Shown here one piece after another: positions 33,545 to 46,116 of a stretch of DNA of 61,212 nt. Below the pieces are notes generated by a model. It had not been told where the DNA came from. It worked only from the letters and a program-made list of their open reading frames with translations, and made no database searches. Position numbers and translations under genes: made by a program. Positions within the stretch are counted from its first letter, which is position 1. The number at the start of each line of letters is the position of its first letter. This DNA comes from Apophysomyces variabilis (taxonomy: Eukaryota; Mucoromycota; Mucoromycetes; Mucorales; Mucoraceae), in assembly GCA_002749535.1 (NCBI GenBank), contig MZZL01000396.1, positions 1-61,212 on the forward strand. The letters run 5' to 3'.

Positions 33545-34762
33545 AGTGTACGATTGGCAAATCATGCGAACAAGCAGAGAAAGCAAGAGATATACCTGAA
33601 GTTGCTGCAATGCACAAATAGGAAAATATACGAACGTGAGATACAGAAAAGCCAAGTCAGAGTATATCTCATAGAAGACAAGCCCGTGAACCGCATGCGA
33701 GCTAATTACCTTTACGGAACGTGGATGGACCTAAGAACAGAGGAATTGAAGAAAATTGCTGTTTACAGGATGTACAGGAGTTATTCCAGACCCAAGAAGG
33801 ATAACGTGGAACAAATGTCTACTAGGCAAGTAAATATACAGGAAGTCAAGGGATTTAGATAGCGCAATTTACAAGAAATATCTTATGAAAAGTGTATGTT
33901 GTTTACCTTGTTTGCAAGCTAAGGTTTGTTAAGAGCAAGAACGAAGAAACAGCTCTTAAATAGGGATGAAGCAACTTATTTGGCCTACAGCTATCACCAA
34001 AAAACATTGAGCCTACCTAACATCGAAAAGGCTGTTCGTCAAATACTACCGAAATCGTTAGAATATACTATTACATGGTATGTATACATGGGAAACCAGA
34101 AATGCAGGAGATTCTAAAAAAGGATTTCAGCCTACGTGCAGAAAGGTGGCTCCGGAAGAAAGCATGCATAACAGATCCAGGAGGTCACTCTTTCCTACTT
34201 TTCCGACCATAAACAAATCTGCCATCGAGGCCAACCTGAGTCGACTTCTCAAATATCCCACTGAAGTTGGAACGGATGATGGCGTCTCTATAAACAGTTA
34301 GCTGCCGATAGGTCAGGGCGCTGTATATCATATTATACTGGTACGATCTATTCGGACCTATTCCGCTATTGTTATTCGTCACCACTCTTCATTCACGATC
34401 GTCATGCCTTGTACTACTGCTTTCCCAATATTATTTGCGCCGTGCCCAGATCTGTGCTATTCATACTTTTTTCACATTGATACACGGTATGACGCTCTTT
34501 AAAATTTTTTGGTATAGCTTTAGCAACCCCTTGATATCTTTTGCGTGCCAGAGTAGATATGCATACTGCTTGGTCTTCGTGTTACTCAAAATGCATGGCA
34601 AAGTTGATTATTCCATTTCGGCGTTTCAGGTGTATAAATACACAGACTATCTTCAATGGGCCGCTCGGAAAAACACAGTGACCAAACCGCCATCAAGTAA
34701 GCAAAAACGTCAAATCATAATATCTGGCTGTAGTACTATTTCAGATAGCTCTTCACAAGATG
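33545..34762. other. Intergenic, nothing recognised
   Basis: About 1.2 kb between divergent genes. ORFs at 33554-33862 and 34369-34767 have no signal or domain. A TATAAATA at 34633-34640 is a second candidate promoter for the following gene. Confidence 0.45.
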
Positions 34763-34770
34763 TATAAAAG
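34763..34770 (+). promoter_or_regulatory. TATA box of the 127-aa secreted protein gene
   Basis: TATAAAAG, 71 nt upstream of the preferred ATG at 34841. Confidence 0.5.
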
Positions 34771-34840
34771 TTTCGTAAGTACAATCTGCTTCTGATACTC
34801 ATTTGCAATGATTTTCCTTCAACCGCAGGTAACTCACCTC

Positions 34841-35224
34841 ATGCAGCCCAAAGCCTTTCCCGTTCTGACGGCTATCTTGTTTCTCTTGGCAGCAGCAACG
34901 GCTACATCTGCGCCCGCTATACTGCAGGCAGTATCAGTAGATGACGGAAGAACTGAAATGTCCAACGCAGAGTTAAGCCCTCCTTCTGTGTCTGACAATG
35001 TACAAAGAGCTTCAAGTGCCGGTGAAAGAGGCCTTGAACGCATGTGGAACGGACGTTGCTCTGGCGGCGACTTTTATGCAACGGGGAGCGGCAATGGATT
35101 CAAGGGTTATGTTGATTGCACGAGTGGGCGTTACAAGTTCGATATCGTTTTCTATGGGACATGGAACTTACGATTCACCTGCCCTTCCGGAACAAGAAGC
35201 GTGTGGGGTGGCTCCTGGGAATAA
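34841..35224 (+). CDS. Secreted protein, unknown family (127 aa)
   Basis: I prefer the ATG at 34841 (MQPKAFPVLTAILFLLAAATATSA) because it gives a clean signal peptide. The in-frame ATG at 34808 adds eleven residues very close to the expected transcription start. A Ser/Asp-rich propeptide-like stretch follows and then a compact C-terminal domain of about 60 residues. That domain is Gly- and aromatic-rich with three cysteines (GRCSGGDF, YVDCTSG, FTCPSG), ending VWGGSWE. It looks like a small beta-rich extracellular domain. No family recognised. Confidence 0.62.
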   Translation: MQPKAFPVLTAILFLLAAATATSAPAILQAVSVDDGRTEMSNAELSPPSVSDNVQRASSAGERGLERMWNGRCSGGDFYATGSGNGFKGYVDCTSGRYKFDIVFYGTWNLRFTCPSGTRSVWGGSWE

Positions 35225-36586
35225 TAGTTAGGGCATCATCTTCTCAAAACCATGCATTATCGAGCTACATACCACTTTGGCGAGGATTTCAACCATTATT
35301 GCATCCTTTTGGGCAGTAAAAGCCAACACACTCACCTTTATGCAATGGCCTTTATAATTGCAGTTCAGACAATTTTTATTGTGGGGTTAATATGTGTATG
35401 AGGGCAATGAACAGGACATGCGGAGAAGATCGCCCAATGGACGTGAGACCAATCGTAGGCATTCTGCAACAGTGCTGGAATCTTATTTTCCATGGATGCA
35501 CCATCTGGTTTTTGCGCTGCGATTAAGTTGAGCTTACATAAATTGCATGCACAACATGTGTGCTACATAACATTGACAGATACGATCGATAATTTCTACT
35601 CGGAGTAAAAAAAGCGATTGGGTGACATTTGAACAAGCTTCCTAAATTAATGTTTGTTTTAAAAAGAACGGCTGCATAACTAACTATACTGTTTATTGAG
35701 GATCAACTTTGCGCTAAAAGGGATAGAAATATGCGTCATTAGTAAACGGATTATGCGGAAAATATATTTTACTTACCTCAACTTGGTCCTCCAGTGGACA
35801 CAAAATTCATTCGAGCAGCGTAAGAGAATGTTCATGGTTAGTAAATGGAAGGATAGCTTGACATCTTTTTTTTTTACTTACACCCGAAGGGTAATCCTAC
35901 CCAAAGGTAGGGGCGGCGAGAGAGAGACACGGCATCTGGGAGTGGCCGGTTAGAGTGTAACGCACTGCAGAGGACTTGAAGCGATGGAACACCTGGCGAG
36001 GACTTAGAAGCAGAAGATAATGAATAACACTGTGCATAAACAGACAACATTTCTTTTTCACTTACCTAGTGGAGTGCAGGGAGCTTACTCACACAACCAA
36101 AGTGGTTCGGGAAAGAGGTCATGCAGGCTAAAATACAGAAGAGGAAATTAGTCATTCTGTACATATAATCAATGTGAAGTACATACCGGGGATGTTTTGG
36201 AGAACAGAGCCAAAGAATTGAAAAGGTGTCGTCCCTTCGCTTTTAAATAGTACGTGATTACTGAAACCAAAAATTACAGTCATGGATAAGAAATTCGATG
36301 GATGTCTTATGGATGACAACAATTCAGAGATAAGACAACAATTCTCCCAAGAGTAAAATCGGAGTCAGTCTGAAAGAAAGTCTGGGACAGAACGGAACAT
36401 CTGTAGAGGAAATAAACCCTCTTCGTTCGTTTCTATACGTCATTGATGCTATCATATCCGTGTCTGTCAGTTATGGGATCAGAAGCTGTCAAAGCAATGG
36501 TACCCAGTTCCGGTTCTTCTCAGTTGTATGGCTTTACATTCCACTTTTATTTTCCCTAAATGTAGTTATGTTCTCCTTTTCTTCTA
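35225..36586. other. Intergenic, nothing recognised
   Basis: About 1.4 kb of spacer; no ORF with coding character, no repeat seen. Confidence 0.5.
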
Positions 36587-36949
36587 TTGTATCTTAAACT
36601 TTGTCTATTAGGCATTCACAAAAGATTGGATGGCCACGGAATGAATGGTTATTATCTTGTCATGGATAATGTACCCACCCATACACCAGTCAAAGTTAAG
36701 CAGTTGGTCGAAGAAAGAGGATACAAAGGTCTCTATCTTCCTCCCGACTCTCCTTTCCTCAACCCAATAGAAGAGTTTTGGGCCAAAGTGAAGGCTGGGG
36801 TAAGAAAGGAGCCCTTACAAGGTGACTATAACCTTCAAGAACGTATTGTTCAAGCAGCACGAAAAGTAAAGCCCTCACACTGTCAAGGATGGATCAGACA
36901 CTCGGAGAGCTTTTTTATTAGGTGCGAAAATAGAGAACCACTTCTTTAA
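36587..36949 (+). pseudogene. Tc1/mariner (DDE_3) transposase, C-terminal fragment
   Basis: Only the C-terminal third remains. MDNVPTHTPVKVKQLVEERG holds the second catalytic Asp, and YLPPDSPFLNPIEEFWAKVK holds the terminal acidic residue, followed by GWIRHSESFF. The first Asp and the DNA-binding half are absent; homology begins near 36630, just after a splice-acceptor-like TTAG. I recall this transposase family as common in Mucoromycota genomes. Confidence 0.8.
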
Positions 36950-39658
36950 ATACATTCTTCTTGCTGCGGTTTGAAACAAACTATCTTAGTGATTGTTGAA
37001 CATGGACAGGGACTTAACAAAAAAGAAGGGTAGTCTGATCGCAAATATTTTATCCAATCAGGGAAAATTATTTTTTTTGGATCCGCAAATACTTGAATCC
37101 CCAGTCCGCAAATAAAAAATAGACAAAATAGAAATGCGCAGATAGATAGGAAAAACATGAGTAAATGCGTGTTAATACAGATGTACTGCAATAATACTTT
37201 AACTTACTGGTGGTTTCCGTCACAGGACTTATCTGCCAACCTCAGTATAAAATAAGCCAAATTAACGACGACTTATTTAAGCACAATTGGTGTAATGAGA
37301 TTTCTGCACCTGGGTTAAACTTCCACGTCAGTGATTTTTGGTCGCAAATGTTAATGTACTCACCATGATGCACCAAACAAAAAGGATATACAGCTATCCA
37401 CTCCAAACCAATGTTTTCATGTTGAGTACAAACAAAGAAACAAAAATGCACATAAATGTATAACGTATAGAAACCAATATCCTACCTATACAGCTCATTA
37501 CAATGTATGCATATGAGGGTTCTTTACTGTTGAACTTTTAAAGCCCAATGGAAATCTCGGATACGATCTCGGGTGACCGAAACCACAAGCAACATAGCGA
37601 GTAAATAGACATTGCCATCGTCTTCCGCAACAATCAGCAAATAAGGCAGGGGGGATTACATAGTACTTTGTCATTACCAGTGGCTGAGGGAATGTCTGGT
37701 TCAACTTCTCCCGAGCAGACTAGTAAAAAAGCCTCTGCATAATAAAGAAATGTTCAGAAGGCATGCAGTTTTTTCTATATCTGTAGTTCTCCAGCTTCAC
37801 ATATCATTGAACCAGTAATGTAAGTACGGCTTTTGCTTATAAGATCAGCTGAACCATGGGCGATGCGAGGTTTTCTGTATGAAGCAAGCAAAGACATGGG
37901 ATACAATGGTATAGCCGAACTAAGTTGGAATTAATCCAGCCTATGAACAGTATGATCCGGTCATTGTAGGATGATAGGGAAATGTATACTGCATAGGCCG
38001 CATAAGGGAATAAAAAGGAAAAAGCCAAGACTCGATGTGCCCTGGCAACTTCCAAACAAATGCCAAATTCAAACTCAGGGATACATAGCAGAATTTTTAA
38101 GCTTTGACTATTGTTTGATCACAACCGACAGAAGAGGAACCTATCGTAGAGATGACATCACTTTGAATCTAGAAAGAAAAAGTTGTAAAAATATGTCACC
38201 GCTATTTTTATTAGTTCGACTTGCAGCTTTGTTTTTCAAAATCACGAAGCATGACTTGAACACAGTATGAATGGACCAATAAAGTATGTTATAGCTATCA
38301 AGAAAAGAATAACGCGCCAAACAAGAGCCCGTTAGGAGAAGGTATTGTTTTTAGAAAAGGGAAAGAGAGGGGAAAAGCAATCGCAATGTTCAGTCAAGTA
38401 AGGTTTGTAGGATTTTGATACTGTTCGAGCGTATTTCATAACATTTCATGCTGATGCATCGAATGGATTTACGCTGTTGAATATGTATTCGGATTCAATC
38501 AGATAACAGATATGTTGTGTTCATATATATCATCCAGTTACATAAAAGGCAATGCTATCTTTCTGTTTCCTCTGTGTATTTATCTTATTATAAGCCAACG
38601 TTCACGCAAGCCTTACTGCTTGTCCTTTGCAGTGCAAGTGTTGTCATTGATAAGACATCCACCGATTTCCTATCAATAACTGTTATTCCCAGTTTCAGCG
38701 ATTTGAACTATTCAAATTAAAAGTGTAACTTCTTGTTCACTTCTCGTTTTTTGGTCACATATTACAAGATGACTCTGGTATATTTATCTTCAGAGTCCGT
38801 ATGATATCTCTCCTCGACCGCCTCGCTTATGGGAATAGGCTCTCTGGACTCCACTCGGTAAGTAAAAAGAAGTGCTATTCGTTTATACGCAGTCTCATCC
38901 ATTCTCTTGTGCTACCAACTCTTTCCTAGTAGTTGCATCACTTCACGTTCTCTGCGGACGTTAAACACAGACGCGACTGCTCTCAGATACCGTTCTCTTC
39001 ATTCGATGCCCCTCACCTGTTAATAGTGCGGTGTACGTCCCGTTCTCACGCGATTATCCTTTGATGGCAAGTAAAAGAGACACCAGCATCTTTTCGATTT
39101 ATTAACGGTAAATGCATTTCTTATGCTGTTTTGATGAACTTTTTGTCCACTGGTGGACAAACTTGATGCAAGTAAAATATGATACCATATGCATAACCTT
39201 GCTATGAATAGTTCCTGCCAACTTTTCCTTATATCATCCGCATTGCCAACATCAATACATACCTTTATGCTCTATGTCTGTAACGGTGCTTGCGAATCTG
39301 TTTCGATGTGGATGTAATTTATCTGAAGCACTACTGAATATCCTATAATCTGCAATTTTATGTCACTGCACTGTCAAAGCAATGTTTCTATTGTCTAGAT
39401 GGATTGAAATGCGGAGAAATTGGCACCTTGTCTTTGATGCTATAGCGAGTAAGCCAAACAATGGCAGACGGGTCTGAATGACCCGTGTTTTTTTTTCTTT
39501 GTTTTTTTGCAAAGGCTATGGCTTGTCAATCACTAATACTAGCGGTTTTCCCGTCATGTTACTTTCATACAATAAGTACTCCATCAACTTTATTAAAAAG
39601 GCATTGAAAAACAGGAATGGAACAAGCAGTACGAATTGCATGTCTGTGATACCTTCCC
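36950..39658. other. Long gene-free stretch
   Basis: About 2.7 kb, AT-rich. A weak two-exon ORF at about 38800-39064 was considered and not accepted. Nothing else recognised. Confidence 0.5.
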
Positions 39659-40138
39659 TCAGTATACGGGTTCGAAGGACCAAGTCTGTTCGGGGCTACC
39701 GTCAGCAGGTTGAAGGAAGAGAGTATATGGATAGTCAGGTCCCGTTTTGCCAGGCGTTACAAGACTGTCCTCGTTTGGAATTGAAATAATGAATTTACCA
39801 TCTCCGTGGCGTTCGATATAAAACTTCTGCTCATCATCGGAGCTTGCGTAAACCTGTTCGCCTTTGGCCCACAGGGAGAAACCAGTTCCCACATTGCGGA
39901 TAACGTAACCTTCTTCAAAAGGCGTGACAGTCCAACGTTCATAGACACTAGCATAGTTATTATCCACGACAACTCCGGTGACAAAAGGTGGGCGGCTGCC
40001 ACCAGGCGGGAAGTTCTTAAGCCATCCTAAACCGGCACCATTGTTGATACGAAATTCCCTGGCAATCACAGAGGCAGCAATGGTTTGAAGGAATACCACA
40101 AGTGCAAGAAGCGTGGATAAAAGAGTAGAACGCGCCAT
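39659..40138 (-). CDS. Secreted beta-trefoil protein, protease-inhibitor-like (159 aa)
   Basis: The start at 40138 gives a signal peptide (LLSTLLALVVFLQTIAASV). Its mature domain shows the pattern of a beta-trefoil: RWTVTP, then EEGYVIRNVGTGFSLWAKG, then KFYIERHGDGKFIISI, then LFLQPADGSPEQTWSFE. Strand-turn-strand units separated by Gly/Asp turns recall mycospin/mycocypin-type serine or cysteine protease inhibitors and ricin-B lectins of fungi. No cysteines in the mature chain. The open frame upstream to 40195 lacks a signal. TATA at 40284-40291. Inhibitor rather than lectin is a guess. Confidence 0.65.
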   Translation of the reverse strand: MARSTLLSTLLALVVFLQTIAASVIAREFRINNGAGLGWLKNFPPGGSRPPFVTGVVVDNNYASVYERWTVTPFEEGYVIRNVGTGFSLWAKGEQVYASSDDEQKFYIERHGDGKFIISIPNEDSLVTPGKTGPDYPYTLFLQPADGSPEQTWSFEPVY

Positions 40139-40283
40139 TGCTACAATATTTAAAACATCGGATGAGTGTAAGTAAAGGCCTCGAGTGCATAACACATAAT
40201 TATTCAGAAGTACGCTTGTTTACCAGTTTGTCTTGAGTGTAAAAGATCTGCTTAGTCACCAAGACGAAGAGACTACCGGCATT

Positions 40284-40291
40284 CTTTTATA
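40284..40291 (-). promoter_or_regulatory. TATA box of the beta-trefoil gene
   Basis: TATAAAAG on the minus strand about 150 nt upstream of the ATG at 40138. Confidence 0.55.
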
Positions 40292-41828
40292 GAGAACGGA
40301 AGGGTAACCTAGATACCATTCCGCGTTTCAAAAACCTTTTCTTTGTACAGGAGGAAGCAAGAAGGAGTCATATGCTTTTTTTTTTCCCAGATGGCGCTCT
40401 GGTGTTTGGGTACAATGAGGCTATTTGTTTTTCTTGCGTTCTACAAAGGAATTTTTTTTTGCACTGCAAGCGGCGTTCGGCATCCTTAACCCGAATGCAC
40501 AGTTTATTTTCCGTATCCTATCAATTATACAAATATGTGCAATTGAAGGAAGTCGAATGGATGCTCCGGACAAAGTAGATGAAGTCTCAAGATTTTACAA
40601 ACTGATTGAAGAGATACAGTTTTTAACTCCATGCGTACAGAATTCATGCCTGTCAAATGTGCAGATTCGATGGACGATTAGGCAAAACAATAAAAGAAAG
40701 ATGGAACTTTAAAATTAATTGTGATCCGCTATATGCTGGAAGGAGGTGGAAAGACTAGTTCGATCACACTGCTAAGCATCCCTTAGGAAAATAGGGATGT
40801 GATCCCTTAACTTCAGTGCTTCTGACTGATTGCACCATCAATACGCTAGAACATTGGCGTACTATCTTGTGAAATTCAACTATCATTTTCATTTGTGTCC
40901 AAGAAATGATGCGTCTATTGGGCATTCAATGGCAACTTAATCGGTGGGAAAGGACATTGCCTGAAACGCCAATCTTGTTTCAAAACTTTAGGCCTCAAGC
41001 AAACACGTAAATAGCAGTTTTCATTCCTGAACTCTATTCTTTAGCTCATTACACCCAGTATGACACAAAAGTGGCGTATTCAAAGTTTTGTGTCATATCA
41101 ACACCGGGGAACGCTAGGTTTTGGCAAATCCAGCTGTTTCAGCCCATGTCAAACTTTAATTGCTTTCGTGCGGTAAGCAATAATCAAACGTGATTGATGG
41201 AGAAAGGGGACTTGTTTTTTTATCGACTATCTAAAACCAACATCCAGTTGAAGACCGAGTGCTAGCGTATAAATCTTCCCAATAACAGCACTGGTCATGG
41301 TCCATTGAAGACTCTGTTATTGTGACAGAATAAAAGCGTCAAATCGCAGATAATGAGTGATTGCATAATGCACGTGCCTGATTAGCAATTATTGCACTGT
41401 GGTAAAGTTTTTCATCCATTTCATCTACTTTCATTTGGAAATGGAAAGTGCAAGCAATTTCGTGGAATTTCTTTTAGCTAACGATAAATCCAACCAATCC
41501 ACCGAAGTTCACGCAGTTGCAGTTATCCCCATTTGTATTCAGTGAAGGTGTTTAGACTTATGTCCCTGCCCTGCTAAAGTTGGCCTAAATATCCCTCACT
41601 TTGAATCCAATAGAAAGTTTTTATCGTACGAAATAGATCAAGTTGATGTACCAAGTTAGCTTCGTAAATATTTTTTATGTTACAATAAAAAAGCTGTCTT
41701 ATAAGCCTTTGAGAAAGCTGAGAAAATTTTTAGAGGTTATTAATCAAGTACATCACAGCTTAACCTTCTTGATCTTTATTTGCTCGCTAAAAGAGACTCT
41801 CCGCCAACTTTTTCTTGGGACGTTTTCA
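40292..41828. other. Intergenic with a 12-bp hairpin
   Basis: About 1.5 kb with no gene. It contains a perfect inverted repeat, TATGACACAAAA at 41059-41070 and its complement at 41086-41097, with a 15-nt loop. Confidence 0.5.
41059..41097. repeat. 12-bp perfect inverted repeat (hairpin)
   Basis: Stem TATGACACAAAA / TTTTGTGTCATA, loop of 15 nt. No gene nearby that it would serve; it could be a transposon terminus or a chance structure. Confidence 0.6.
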
Positions 41829-43803
41829 CTATTTACTTGTACTAAGGAACAGCGACGCGACTTCAAACGGTTCTCGATATTTCTTGTAGTAACATTGATC
41901 ATATGCTATGTGTGTTAGATAATATATACGGTTATCAACGAGGTTAGCAAACAAAAAAAGTACTTGTGTAATTTTTCTAATTGAAAGACCTACCCTTATT
42001 TTCAGAAAAGCAGCTAGTATTCCCTTCACCTTAGCTAAATCTTCAATGGAGCTTACAAGAGTAACGTTGTCCAATTCAATGAGTCTATAGACTCCGTCAT
42101 ACTTAAGATCCATCTTGTACGTATGGCATTCAAAACCTAAGCAAAAAGCATAGTTATAGAAAAGGCAAATGCGTGCCAATATCGCCAGATATACAATCAT
42201 GTCTATGTTACTTCTACCATCCTACCATTGACCCAGATTCCACAGACGATTGGTGATTCAATTCCAATCTCTACCAAGCTATCGATCATCACTTTCATTT
42301 CCTGAGCGATCTTTTGCAAGTCTCCTTGTCCTTGCCCGCTTCCAGGTTGCTTAATCTCCACAGTTAGTAGATCAAACCTTAAATCGCGGACATAAGCGTA
42401 TAAAGTGAAATCTGGTAAATATTTCTTCTTTTTCTTCTGGATAGGCTTTGACGACGAATCAGACGATTCCGTTGCCAGTGATCCTGATGGAGATGACAAC
42501 CTTGTTTCTGTAGTTAACGATCGTAGTGATGTTGATTGCGCTGATGTTGTCGACGGAGAGGTAGAACACGCAGCCAGTTGAGAATTAGCCCTGAGATAAA
42601 CACGAAATATGGGTTAGGGAAAGTAAATAAGAAGGTTGAACCAATATATTCCTATAACACTAGTATAAATTACCATTTGTACCCTAGATTCGGTCCATAA
42701 AAGATATTATTCAGAAAGGGGCTTATCAACTGGTGAACAAAGGTATCCTCGCCATATCTGCCGTTGTATTGTCGATATTGGTGCAGTTGATGGTGCTGCA
42801 TTTGTCGGGTTAGTTGTCTTGTTAGATCCATGAGAACATTGGCTGCTTTCAGCAACACATCCTTGTTCCTTGTTGATTCTGCCGCCTTAACCATATTACT
42901 ACCAAGGACCGACATTATTTTCGATTCGTCTTTCGAGTAGCAGGCCTATATATCGAAAATCAACCAAAGATAAATCATTATTGAGGAGTCTTTCTATTCA
43001 TTGTTTTCACTTACATCTAATATATCATTAATAAAGAAAAAGATATCAGCAGGTACTTTGCAGATATAATCAGAAGCAGAGCCCAAGTCACAGTAAGCTA
43101 TATCGATCAGTTCTTGTGGAGTGTCTCTGATACAAGAATGGTTGCGGTTGATAGGGAAGAAAAAGATGTGACAAAATGATCTATAACGAGAGAATCAGAA
43201 AGATATTGCCCTTTCACATGAAGTGAGTCGACGTGCTTACAAGATACGAGCAGGGGTCAGTTCACGATGCTTTTTACGTTGGTTATAGTACAAGGATTCT
43301 TTGCGATATTCAAACAAATAGTTTGTCACACTGAAATCGCCTATAAACCACTATACCCTCAGAGGTTAAAATAGTGCACGAATTCCTGGGCTCACACTAT
43401 CATGACATACTACTCCCTATCTTTCCGGATTTATTTACCTTTACACTGTCTGAAACGTTGTCGTCTATGATGTTGTCACTATGTGCATCAACAAAAATAA
43501 AGGTCCTTTTCCTGCTTCGAGGTGTGAAATCATTGCTGCTGAAGCTGTTGTCATTTTCATCCAGATAATCATCCTGTGACAGATAAAGAATAAGGTTATT
43601 TAGATAAAATGAAGAAAGAATGTCAGCAATAATATGATCTTTATATTTACGTTGTCACTGCTGCTTTCCTGGTGAGTAAGTTGATCGATATGCTCAGCAC
43701 ACGTAGGATCAATCCTTTCAGTGTGCTCTTCAGCATAGTCACATTTCTCTAAACTTATAATTAGTTGTGGTCCAAAAGCATTCTGTTCACTAACCGCTTT
43801 CAT
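41829..43803 (-). CDS. Seven-exon protein of unknown function (~484 aa)
   Basis: My splicing keeps one open frame: exons 43803-43651, 43573-43439, 43350-43241, 43126-43015, 42945-42674, 42590-42226, 42136-41829. Exon 6 uses a GTAGGA donor and the end of exon 7 is uncertain; a further intron at GTAGGT near 42000 is possible. The N-terminal third is acidic and Ser/Asp-rich. The middle has WFIGDFSVTNYLFEYRKES and a Gln/His-rich helix. The conserved-looking C-terminal part has DLRFDLLTVEIKQPGS and CHTYKMDLKYDGVYRLIELD, which may be a restriction-endonuclease-like core (E-x-K with a preceding acidic strand). No signal peptide. I recall similar uncharacterised proteins as a large family in Mucorales. 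Confidence 0.7.
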
Positions 43804-43957
43804 GTGGTGAAGTGTTAAACGAGTTTCCCATATGCTGGACAGTCCCTTTATAGTTTATAAACGTGTTTTGGTTGGTGACCCTCTGAGAGGAGGATGAGCT
43901 TTGTGTCCTCTCCTCAGTTATAGCATTCGACTTCTGATAAGGCAATAAATCAGTTTA

Positions 43958-44518
43958 TCATGAGCCAGATTCACAGCATTGACTCATTACCCAATAGCTT
44001 TTCCATTTCTGAAGTATCCTGGCAGCTACGCCAGCCCGTTCACTCTTTTCCAGAGAGATCACTTTCAGATCTTTTTTTATTGCATCAAGTATTTGGGATT
44101 TTTCTTTTCCTGGATATATTGATCTATACGAATCATACGCGTTCTGCGGGGTCCATTCGGAGGGTATGGTGTTTCTAAAGTATTGCATGATTTTTTAGAT
44201 AAAGCCAGAAATGACTCCCAAATTTTTCAATTTCCCGACTTCAGTGGGCGTGGCGTCATCACCCTGATTTAGTACATCTGTGCGTGCAAAGATAATAAAA
44301 AGCTATTTCTTTTTATTCTGCGTGCAATATCATTCTAGCCGACCATGTTTGATTGTTGCTTTGCAAGCAAGCAAGCGGGCATATGGTAGCCCATTGATGT
44401 AGTTCTGCTGAAGATAGGTAGGCTGAGGCAAATTCAGCCTGCCTTCGGTCTTAAACAACTCCCATTCTACGTTCCTTCTCTGTAAGCAGCCCTTGACAAT
44501 CAAAATTGGCTTGACCAT
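43958..44518 (-). pseudogene. Coding remnants of unknown origin
   Basis: Two minus-strand pieces: 44518-44330, which begins inside the first 443-bp repeat and ends LACKATIKHGRLE, and 44188-43958 (IPSEWTPQNAYDSYRSIYPG). They are separated by stops. They read like parts of one decayed protein, of which the tandem repeat copied an internal portion. Family not recognised. Confidence 0.35.
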
Positions 44519-46116
44519 GTTGTTTCCCGCAGTCTGTGGAGGGTGTGAGTTCCTGCTTGGCGCTCAATCTGTCTGCTTGGCAGCTTCCTTGGCTTCGTCA
44601 TTGATGTTAGCTGGACATTCAGGCTGGTCTGATGGATAACAATGGTTAAACAATCTTTGCTCTAGTCTTGGGATACGGGAAAGGTCCTTCTTAACTGTTT
44701 GTTGAGTAGGTCTGTCTGCTTGGCAGCTTTCCTAGCTACAGTAAGGCGTAGACTTTGAGCTTGTTGGACTGTTGGCTACTGATTGCCTCACATATGGACC
44801 TCGTATTGTGTCATTCAATTCTCTCTTAGGACCAAGATGATCATTTATTGTTTAAGATAGGTAGGCTGAGGCAAATTCAGCCTGCCTTCGGTCTTAAACA
44901 ACTCCCATTCTACGTTCCTTCTCTGTAAGCAGCCCTTGACAATCAAAATTGGCTTGACCATGTTGTTTCCCGCAGTCTGTGGAGGGTGTGAGTTCCTGCT
45001 TGGCGCTCAATCTGTCTGCTTGGCAGCTTCCTTGGCTTCGTCATTGATGTTAGCTGGACATTCAGGCTGGTCTGATGGATAACAATGGTTAAACAATCTT
45101 TGCTCTAGTCTTGGGATACGGGAAAGGTCCTTCTTAACTGTTTGTTGAGTAGGTCTGTCTGCTTGGCAGCTTTCCTAGCTACAGTAAGGCGTAGACTTTG
45201 AGCTTGTTGGACTGTTGGCTACTGATTGCCTCACATATGGACCTCGTATTGTGTCATTCAATTCTCTCTTAGGACCAAGATGATCATTTATTGTTTAAGA
45301 TAGGTAGGCTGAGGCAAATTCAGCCTGCCTTCGGTCTTAAACAACTCCCATTCTACGTTCCTTCTCTGTAAGCAGCCCTTGACAATCAAAATTGGCTTGA
45401 CCATGTTGTTTCCCGCAGTCTGTGGAGGGTGTGAGTTCCTGCTTGGCGCTCAATCTGTCTGCTTGGCAGCTTCCTTGGCTTCGTCATTGATGTTAGCTGG
45501 ACATTCAGGCTGGTCTGATGGATAACAATGGTTAAACAATCTTTGCTCTAGTCTTGGGATACGGGAAAGGTCCTTCTTAACTGTTTGTTGAGTAGGTCTG
45601 TCTGCTTGGCAGCTTTCCTAGCTACAGTAAGGCGTAGACTTTGAGCTTGTTGGACTGTTGGCTACTGATTGCCTCACATATGGACCTCGTATTGTGTCAT
45701 TCAATTCTCTCTTAGGACCAAGATGATCATTTATTGTTTAAGATAGGTAGGCTGAGGCAAATTCAGCCTGCCTTCGGTCTTAAACAACTCCCATTCTACG
45801 TTCCTTCTCTGTAAGCAGCCCTTGACAATCAAAATTGGCTTGACCATGTTGTTTCCCGCAGTCTGTGGAGGGTGTGAGTTCCTGCTTGGCGCTCAATCTG
45901 TCTGCTTGGCAGCTTCCTTGGCTTCGTCATTGATGTTAGCTGGACATTCAGGCTGGTCTGATGGATAACAATGGTTAAACAATCTTTGCTCTAGTCTTGG
46001 GATACGGGAAAGGTCCTTCTTAACTGTTTGTTGAGTAGGTCTGTCTGCTTGGCAGCTTTCCTAGCTACAGTAAGGCGTAGACTTTGAGCTTGTTGGACTG
46101 CTGGCTGCTGATTGTC
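44413..46116 (+). repeat. 443-bp tandem repeat, 3.85 copies
   Basis: Units start at 44413, 44856, 45299 and 45742, each GATAGGTAGGCTGAGG. The fourth stops matching at about 46116. The copies appear identical, so the array is young. Each unit has a 7-bp stem hairpin (AGGCTGA...TCAGCCT) at its start and an internal degenerate duplication of TCTGTCTGCTTGGCAGCTT. On the minus strand each unit keeps an open stretch (LEQRLFNHCYPSDQPECP), so it was probably amplified from a coding relic. Confidence 0.93.

Noticed and set aside
38760..39065. Two-exon ORF (MISLLDRLAYGNRLSGLHS plus a second exon after 38940)
   Set aside because: Splice sites are plausible but the product is only ~61 aa, has no signal peptide or domain, and the acceptor choice is forced to avoid a stop.
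44413..46116. CRISPR-like repeat array
   Set aside because: Units are 443 bp, contiguous and without spacers; eukaryotic tandem repeat.
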